Of a stretch of DNA of 64,000 nt, positions 33,987 to 42,400 are shown piece by piece. The stretch's first letter is position 1. Every line of letters starts with the position of its first letter. The stretch comes from Branchiostoma belcheri. Lineage: Eukaryota; Chordata; Leptocardii; Amphioxiformes; Branchiostomatidae. The notes under the pieces are model-generated. The model worked only from the letters and a program-made list of their open reading frames with translations, had not been told where the DNA came from and did not search any database. The position numbers and the translations under genes were made by a program. The stretch is taken from assembly GCF_001625305.1 (NCBI RefSeq), contig NW_017804043.1, positions 1,188,361 to 1,252,360 of the forward strand. The letters run 5' to 3'.

Positions 33987-35248
33987 TGTGAACACGATAA
34001 CTCAAAAAGGCTAGCTAAGAGGGATTGTGTAACTAGGATATGGATAACAACATCTTAGTCCTTTCTGTACTGTAAAGTTTGCAGTGCCACCATGGTGCAA
34101 CAGATAGTTTTCTAATGTCTCTCTAGGTATTCCACCGGCTTACCACAACAGGAGCAACAAGGTGATGACTGCAGTTCCCGTCACACCCGCCAGGGGATGG
34201 AGGACATTACGAGCGAGTACAAATCCGCGGTCGCCTACCCTGCATCTACAGCCTCTGCCGAGCGGGCAAAAGGAACGCAGCCGGTGCAAACGGACAGCCA
34301 GGGGTGGAACGTAGCAGAGGGCGACCAAACGCAACCGTCTCCTGAAGAACCACCACCCGCCGCCAAAGACGCAGAAGGCAACGACACGCAAGGGAACGAA
34401 AAGGAGCCTGTCGTAGTGGAGCAGGTATCTGTATCTGTTTCTGTATAACCGGTACAACCTAGCCTCTACCAGGCTTCGGGAGGCGGCTGGAAAGAGTAGA
34501 AATCGGCCAAATAGATAGATAACATGCCTGGGGAGTTGGTCTGCTGGAGAGAACAGTTTGCCGCCCTCTGGTATGCTATCTCTCTATTTGGCCGGTTTCT
34601 ACTTTTTCCAGCCGCCTCCCGAAGCCTGGTAGAGGCTAGGTATAACCGCCCTTCGGTGTAACACACCAGCTTCGCAGGCACGCGGCGCGGCGGCAGCTGG
34701 CTACATAACACCGAACGACCTGTTACACCTAACCCTTAAACACCTAACGTAGGTTTCTTTTCATTTCCGTTACACTAACCATCCCCTTTCATACTAGTAG
34801 TTGTTCGTGCAGAATCTTGCGGCTTGGTTCTGTACCCTTTCCAGTTAATCTTTGTCTTTCTTTGTGCATGGATCCCACACTAATAGGTACTTAGTAGTTG
34901 GTACGTTCGCCAGTTTATTAGTCATTTCGTACATCATGCATAGATCTGGACATTTTTCGTCTGTCTTCCAGCGACTCCCACTGTAGGTTTCTTTTCTGGG
35001 CTGGTATTAGGCACTTAGTAGTTGGTACGTCCGCCAGTTTATAAGTCATTTGGTACATCATGCATAGATCTGGACATTTTTCGCCTGCCTTCCAGGTAGA
35101 GGCTGGGGCCGAGGTGGTTGGGACGCCGACGGGAAGGGAGAGACGCCGCAGGCACCACCGACACAGGCGGTCCCGGGACGAGCCTAGCCCGAAGAGACGG
35201 CGGCGGTCTTTCGATAGCGGCAGTTACCCAACATGTAGTGTACTATAA
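32413..35248 (+). CDS. ComEA-type helix-hairpin-helix protein with highly basic tail
   Basis: Exons 32413-33875, 34127-34424, 35096-35248; about 637 aa. Residues ~42-105 form a tandem helix-hairpin-helix unit like bacterial ComEA (LLDINHCTARQLSLIPGVSR, then FDQLHTIKGVTRVVIQALRG), a sequence-independent DNA-binding fold. Then come ~300 residues rich in Lys, Arg, Ser, Thr and Pro with SPRK-, TPKR- and SPRRKK-type motifs reminiscent of histone H1 tails. An acidic/Ala/Thr-rich region follows, and the last exon has an Arg-rich block (RERRRRHHRHRRSRDE and PKRRRRS). I infer a nuclear chromatin- or DNA-associated protein. No enzymatic domain is seen. The ATG at 32413 was preferred over an upstream in-frame ATG because the residues after it are the charged ones and the 23 before it are not. 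Confidence 0.8.
33896..33983 (+). repeat. (TG)n microsatellite just after an exon donor
   Basis: About 88 bp of TG repeats, starting some 20 bp after the donor of HhH exon 1 at 33875. Read-through would add a Cys/Val run, which is not real protein. Confidence 0.95.
34460..34638. mobile_element. Complete fold-back MITE, family A
   Basis: Termini TAGCCTCTACCAGGCTTCGG and CCGAAGCCTGGTAGAGGCTA are perfect inverted repeats; arms continue through GGCGGCTGGAAAGAGTAGAA and ATCGGCCAAATAGA. This is the best reference copy of the family in the window. It lies in HhH intron 2 next to a family H repeat at 34642-34745. Confidence 0.9.
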
Positions 35249-35825
35249 GGATTGGCAGTTGATGAAGGCATATATCTAATGCAATTTCAGGACAGCAAAA
35301 CTAAATTTTCTGGTCTTATATTATAATTAGCATGAAAGTCCATCTGAGTTGGTAAAATACATGACGAAAATTAAACTGTTCTCCAACTCAACAATGAAAA
35401 TGACTCACCAGAACTTTTCGATAGCGGCAGTTACACAAACCTGTGGTGTACTATAAGGATTGGCAGTTGATGAAGGCAACTTCATGGTAGCAAAACTAGA
35501 TTTTCTGGTCATTGTTTTAATAATATATTTGAATTCAATATATTTGAATCTTTACTTGGATAGCGGCAGTTACCCATCCTGTAGTGTACTATACGGATAA
35601 TGATAAGCAATTGAAGGCATCTAATGCAATTGCAGGGCAGCAAAACTAAATTTTCTGGTTATTGTTTTAATGATATATTTGAATTCAATATACTTAAATC
35701 TTTACCGAGGCGGTCCTACGATAGCGGCAGCTACTCAATCTGTAGTGTACTATAAAGATCAGCAGTTCATGGCATATTTTTAATGCAATTTCAGGGCAGC
35801 AAAATTAGATTCTCAATGTCAATTT
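35205..35825 (+). repeat. Four-copy tandem repeat made of the HhH gene's last codons and 3'UTR
   Basis: The end of the terminal exon (GATAGCGGCAGTTAC...TGTAGTGTACTATAA) and the following ~90 bp (GCAATTTCAGG, AGCAAAACTAAATTTTCTGG) recur at about 35212, 35420, 35560 and 35714. The later copies retain the SGSY-type codons and the TAGTGTACTAT end but have no acceptor of their own. Confidence 0.85.
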
Positions 35826-36402
35826 CCTGAGCAATTTTTTAATGTAATAAGTTTAATCAATCCTACCCCGTTTGCTTATTGACTTACATACACCATCGTT
35901 CGGATATTTAAAATGGACGACTTTTGAACTAGAGCTAGTTAAAATGTTCTCCTGTATATAATGGTAACAATTTGTTTTCTTGTATGTAATGGTAACTTAA
36001 ATGGTAAATTAAAATACTTAATTATTGACATTTCTTCTGGTAAATCTTGGTTTCTTACTGCATGTAATTTGTTTGTTTACTAGTCTTACTAGTGCTTGAC
36101 CTTTCTCCTCTCTATCCCTCCAACAATATTTGATCAGTTAAAAGGCTACTGACAGAGTGCAAAGTACTCTCCAAGCAGAAATTTGGATTTGGGGTTATTT
36201 TTGGCGTGTTTTTACGCATTTTATCGGTGTTTCTTTTTTGCACTGGAATCTGGTTTCTTTTTTTCACCCCCCACCCCCCGAAAAAAAATCCAGTGGAAAA
36301 TAGAAACCTCGATGAAAAAAGCCTAAAAACACGCCAAAAATAACCCAAAACCTCTGTTTGTAGAGTAAGTGCAAAGGGCAATTCTAGAAACACGGAAAAA
36401 AC
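35826..36402. other. Intergenic gap, HhH gene to MRH gene
   Basis: A+T-rich sequence with no exon, then a family I MITE at 36165-36367 that occupies the whole proximal upstream region of the MRH gene. Confidence 0.6.
36165..36367. mobile_element. Fold-back MITE, family I, 36 bp upstream of the MRH start codon
   Basis: TACTCTCCAAGCAG at the left and TGTAGAGTA at the right, with arms GGGGTTATTTTTGGCGTGTT / AACACGCCAAAAATAACCC. The 9-bp AGTGCAAAG flanks both ends. The same family sits upstream of the HhH gene. Confidence 0.85.
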
Positions 36403-39400
36403 ATGCACGGGAAAAGACATTTCTCTCCCGTAGTGGTCGTGGTTCTTCTCGGGGCTGTGCGCCTCTGCCTTGCCGCAAACTGTGTGAAGACAGGCCCGTG
36501 CTCGTGTCGGATGGACGACGGCTCGGGGGTCATTGATCTCAGCCCTCTTGTCAAGGGAAGCCCGACGTACGTACGATTATCCTGCATTCCCTTTTTCGTA
36601 AGGCGTAATCAGGCCCTTTTAGTCTTCGTAATCCGTAGGCAGCCTCCTCGAAAATCAACGTAATTCGTAATAGTACATTAGCCGCAAATCGTAAAGTTGT
36701 AATCAGCTCTGAGACTTTAACGTAATTCGTAATCGGCGGCAAAGATTTTGCGTAATTCGTAATCACTACCCCTCATTATAGCTTCAGACATTTAGATAGA
36801 ACAGCAAAATTTGTATTCCTTATGAAACTAGACAAGCCATGTATCATTAGCTCCATATGCTCACGTATGTAGAACTGAGAGAAGAAATTGAACCTGCACA
36901 TAGTAGCTAACACTAGTATGTATAGTGTTTATAAGGTATATATTTTTATTGCTGTAAGTTTACCTCTGGTTTATTCATGACCTGTACGTAGCTTGTAAGA
37001 GCATGTTATCTCTCTATTCGGCCAATTTCTACTCTTTCCACCACCACCCGAAGCCTGGTAGAAGCTAATGTTTTAAAACCTAAATCCGTAATACCTTGTC
37101 AACTGTCTGCTGGCTAATCTTATAGCCTCGCTTGAAATAAAATGAATGTAATTATGGCATTGCTAAATTAGCACGTTTGGTAACCATAGACAAATTACGC
37201 CTGTAAATCATGTACAAGGACTTTTAAGGTTGCATCATGTAACTGTTGCTTGACTAACTGCTTTTAGGCGTACCTTTACTGGTGTTGAACCTTTACGTTT
37301 CCAGGTACAAGGACATAAGGAGCTCCTACATTCCCGACACCTGGGTCTACTCCTACAACCCGTGCGTGCCATTCTCCGAAGGCTCCTGCAAAAACGTGTC
37401 CGTAAGTTCCCCTAGGTATAGAGCTTTTCCATTACTTTATTTAGCCTCTACCAGGCGTCGGGAGGCGGCTTGGAAGAGTAGAAATTGGCCAAATAGAGAA
37501 ATAACATGCCGAGGGTAAGTTGGTCCGCTACAGAGTACATTCTGCCGCAATAAACTACTTTCTAGCACACCAACTCCCCTGGCATGTTATCTCTCTATTT
37601 TAACAATTTCTACTCTTTCCAGTTACCTCCCGAAGCCTGGTAGAGGCTACCCTTCCATAGCCATGGAGCAGACAAGTGTTGGCCGCCATGTTGAACGTCC
37701 TTGATTTGAATGGACGGATTTTTTGCAACGCCTTCTAAAGATATATGAATTTAAAATTTGTCCCATTCTCACATCAAAAAGCGGACCACTATAATTTTTA
37801 CTAAATAATGTCCCCTTCTTGTTTCTAAGTACATGTATAATTGCAGGTTATGTTTGGCCCCAAAGCAAAAAGAGAATATTAACCTGCTGAGGCTACAAAC
37901 ACCATTGTCAAGATCACCCTTAGTTTTCTTAAAAGTCTTGTCCTGCGGAGCACAACAATTGTTGTTCTGCACACACCGTACCATCTGTAACACCCTGTAT
38001 AGGTACGATTTGGGGGTATTTCTCGTGCAACGCATCACACCACAGTGAAACGCAACGAATGCGGAAGTAACTATGCCACCGCAGAGCAAAAACGTTTGGG
38101 GGTCTATGATCTGAAATTATTGAAAAATATTGTGCCAGGAATGCCAGCAGGACAAGGGTTAAATTAAAATGACTTTTAAGAGTTGTGGTTGCCAGGTCGG
38201 GAGTTGACGTGCGTCAGAAGTACGGGTACCAGGATCACCAGCGTTACCATGGCAACGGACGATATGGCAGCACCAATCAGCAGCCGTCTTGACAGGCGAT
38301 GACGTAATCGTCCCCAAATGGTGCGACTCTCTTGGGCTACGGCTACGAAGAGAAAATGTGTGTTATTCAATTGATGGGGTCGTGTGGCGTAGCGGTAGAG
38401 TGCTCGACTCGGAACCAAGAGGTTCCGGATTCGAGTCGAGCCCCGACATGCCACCGATCCTGTGCCCTTGGGAAAGGCACTTTACACGACTTTCTTCACT
38501 TCGCTCAGGTGAAAATGAGTATTGTATTATCCCCTGTGTTGGAGGCGGCATTGATATAAGTTGGAAAAAAAAACTTGTGTGTGCCGTTACCACGTCTTGT
38601 GATTGCATGTTGCAATGTATTTAAAAAATTGACATGTACGAAACTGGTGTGTTACGCCTAAAAGGCGTACTGGTACAGGTTTACTGGTTTATGCGAAACA
38701 AACAAACAAACCTGGAGGCTGGTTACCGCTTGAGCCGTACACCGCGTTTAGATGCAGCTGATCGAGGATGGCCTGTGGATTCTGCAGCATCAGTGTTGGC
38801 ATCAGCATCGGCAGTTGTTGGTGCGGTCCTCCGGGTCTCGGAGTTGAGGGGACAGGCGGTGGGCTGTCATCCCGGTTTAGAGGGTCTGAAAGAGCTGGCC
38901 CGAGACTATGCCTAGTTGAGGAGTCAGGTCTCGGATTTGAGGGGACAGGCCTCGGAGTTGAGGAGTCAGGTCTCGGAGTTGAGGGGACAGGCGGTGGGCT
39001 GTCGTCCCGGTTCAGAGGGACTGAAAGAGCTGGCCCGAGACTATGCCTAGTTGAGAAGCCAGGTCTCGGATTTGAGGGGACAGGCCTCGGAGTTGAGGGG
39101 ACAGGCGGTGGGCTGTCAGCCCGGTTCAGAGGGACTGACAGAGCTGGCCCGAGCTCCTGCCTAGACGTACAGATTCAGATTTATTGAATATCGACTAGCA
39201 TGTCTTTTTATCTATTTAGCTAAAACATTCAAAGAGCAGTATTAACAGAGATGAATAACATAATAAAACTAGCCTCTATCTCTTCAGGAGGCGGCTGGAA
39301 AGAGTAGAAATCGACCAAGTAGAGAGATAGCATGCCAGGGGGGTTGGTCTGCTAGAGAGTAGAGTGTGGGTGCAACAAACTGTGCTCTCTATCGGACCAA

Positions 39401-42400
39401 CTCCCCTGGCATGTTGTTATCTCTCTATTTGGCCGATTTCTGCTCTTTCCAGCCGCCTCCCGAAGCCTGGTAGAGGCTACATGAAGAAAACCCCAAAGCA
39501 ACACATACAAAGGTCAGATTTTAGACCCTACCTAATCGCATTCCTATTCTCATACGTGTGCGCGGCGCCCGCCACCGCTTGGGTCCCGTCGTTGCTTCTT
39601 CCTGGTCTCGGTGTAGACGGAACAGTCGGTGCGTCGCGGCTTAGAGGGTGCCACAGACAAATGAACTTTTCTGCATCCTCGTAGGTGTGTGTGTCGGCCG
39701 CCACAGGCTGGGCCCCGCCGGTGGTTCCTCCTAGCCTCTGGATAGAGTGAATGAATGAATAAATGAATGAATGAATGAATGGATGGATGGATGGATGGAT
39801 GGATGGATGGATGGATGGATGGATGGATGGATGGATGGATGGATGGATGGATGAATGAATGAATGAACTTTATTGCTCGACAATCGTACATGGTACAATG
39901 TGTGGCAGTAAGACAACAATACTACAAAAGTATCTTATTACATTTCTTACTACAAACTACTATCTATACAGTACATGGGTTACAATAGAGTGGGCAGCCC
40001 GGGTGTCGCGAGGTAGACCGGGGCCGTCTGCCGGCGGGCTGTCGTCTGCCGAACTGCCCGAGGCGGTCATCTCGGCTTGGGTTGCCCCGACCACTTCTTT
40101 TGGAGTCGTCTGTTGGTCATCGGGTTCTAATATCGAGGAGGAGAAGGATATATTAGCAATTTATGATTAGATACAATATCTTGAAAGCTGATATCATAAA
40201 CGCATAAACGTCTGTAAATCAACTTTACACTCAACACAGACACAACTACACACACAACTACACACACAACTACACATTTCACTCAGGTGTAAATGAGTTG
40301 TAAATGAGTACCTAGCTTCGGTTAGGGACGTCCCTCGGATAGGACGTTAAATGGAGGTCCCGTGTTTGGGAGAGCCATGCATTGAATATAATTAAACCAA
40401 TGCAGTTCCAGAGCAAGCTGCTAGGGGGCTAAAGTCACGCCACTTCTTTCCCAGAACAAGTGCCCCTAGTATGTCCAGATCACGAGATATCAAAACCGGA
40501 AGTTCTGCTGCAGTACCATAAGAAGCCGCTAGGGGGCCCAAAATCTATTAATTTCTAGGTCTCATCAAGACCTACATGTACCCATCTACCAAGCATCAAG
40601 TCAATCCAACTAAGCCTTCTCAAGTTATCGTGTTTACAGACACACACAGACACACACACACACGAACACCTCTGAAAACATAAGCTTCTTGGCGAAGGTA
40701 ATTAAAACTGACCTGACGGCAGACCTAGAACTGCCCCGTACACCGGGTACCGCTTCAGCGTGACGAGGTCTTCCTCCCGTAGCATGTGCCGGTACACGCC
40801 TGCCGTCCTCCCGTCCCTCTGTTTGGGGAGGAGCAGCGTCACCGATGGTTCGTCTGGAGTCTGTTCGGGGGGACGAGGCGGTAGTCCCGGGGTCTCGTCT
40901 GTGTGACTAGACGGTACCTGAAAAAAAAAGCATTTTATTTGTTACCTCCATGAAAAATTGAGGTATGGTTTTTGGCGTGTCTGTCTGTGTGTCTGTCTGT
41001 CTCTCTGTGTGTGTGTCTGTCTGTGTCTGTGTGTGTGTTTGTGTTTCCGCACATTTGCGGCCAGGATAACTGTTGAACCTTTGAATGGATTGTAATGATA
41101 TTTGGTATGTGGGTAGGTGTCTCTCTGTTTGGGGAGCTGCATCGTCACGGATGGTTCGCCTGGAGCCTGTTCGGGGGGGACGAGACGGTAGTCCCAGGGT
41201 TTCTTAAGTGTGACTAGACGGTATCTGGAAAAAAAGCGGTTTACTTCTTTACTTTAGAGCACAAGAGCCATGTAACTGACCTGAGGGCAATACGCACTGG
41301 AAAGGTATATAAGTGAGAACTTCATGAACTTGTGTCATTAGCCTCTGTACACTTGAAGAAGCCACACAGGCGAAACCGGTCGTGTGACAGGTTGAATTAA
41401 AGTTCTAAACATCATTTGCATGATTTGCCGAATTTTCAGATTAATTATGCAAATTAGGTCCGTATTTGCATAATGCGGTCATCATTTGCATAATTTGCAT
41501 CCAATAGTGTAGACAGAGTCTAAGCTACCAACATACCAAAAATCATAAAAATACATTGTTTCTATGTGAACTTATCTGCTCCGAAAGGTTTCGTCAGAAA
41601 CCCCCCTGCATTTCCAGAACAAGCTGCTAGGGGGACCAAACCCAAACCACTTATTACTGACGTCGACAGGAAAAGCTGTCCGCCATTCAAAAATCAAGAC
41701 CATAGCATGTCCAGAACAACTTGAAGATACAATAACCGGAAGTTCTGCTGCAGTACCACGGTCAGCCACCAGGAGGCCCTAAATTGACCTTGACCTTTGT
41801 CTACCCAACACCAACCCACATATCAAATATCATTACAATCTATCCAAAGGTTCAAAAGTTATGCTGGCTGCAAATGTGCGGAAACACAGACAGACACGCC
41901 GAAAACAATACCTCCATTTTTCGTGGAGGTATAAAACTGTTTATCAATGATTTAAAAAAGTCTACAAACCTTCGATTTCCTCCTTCCACCTCTCCGTCTG
42001 GAGCGTCCAGCCGCATCCTCCGGAATTTGTCCGGAGTGACTAGACGGCAGCCCCTGTGTCTGTTTGGGGCGGCAGGACGGGTCCTTGCGGGTCTGTTCGG
42101 GTGGAAGGGGCGGGGGTTTCCCCTGGAAATCCGCCTGGAGGACTGACATCTCTATTTCTTCACTCTCCAGACGTGGTGTCTCCCGTGGGTCAGCCATCAC
42201 TGCGGATATCTGTCGGTTTGCTGTTTAGATCTTATGTATCCCTGAAAGCCTTCAACATAAAGGCAGACTCGTGGGAAAGACTTGCCAGTGACCGACCACT
42301 GTGGCGACGCACAGTTAGAGAGGGTGCCGCTACCTGTGAGGAAGCACGCAGAACTGCCGCACAGCAGAAGAGACGAGCCAGGAAGGAGGGTGCTGCCGGT

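Noticed and set aside
38372-38460. tRNA gene candidates (also at 10090, 18315, 42640, 52063, 59098, 60244, 62380)
   Set aside because: A and B box-like motifs are present, but all continue into shared SINE bodies and the cloverleaf is not maintained.
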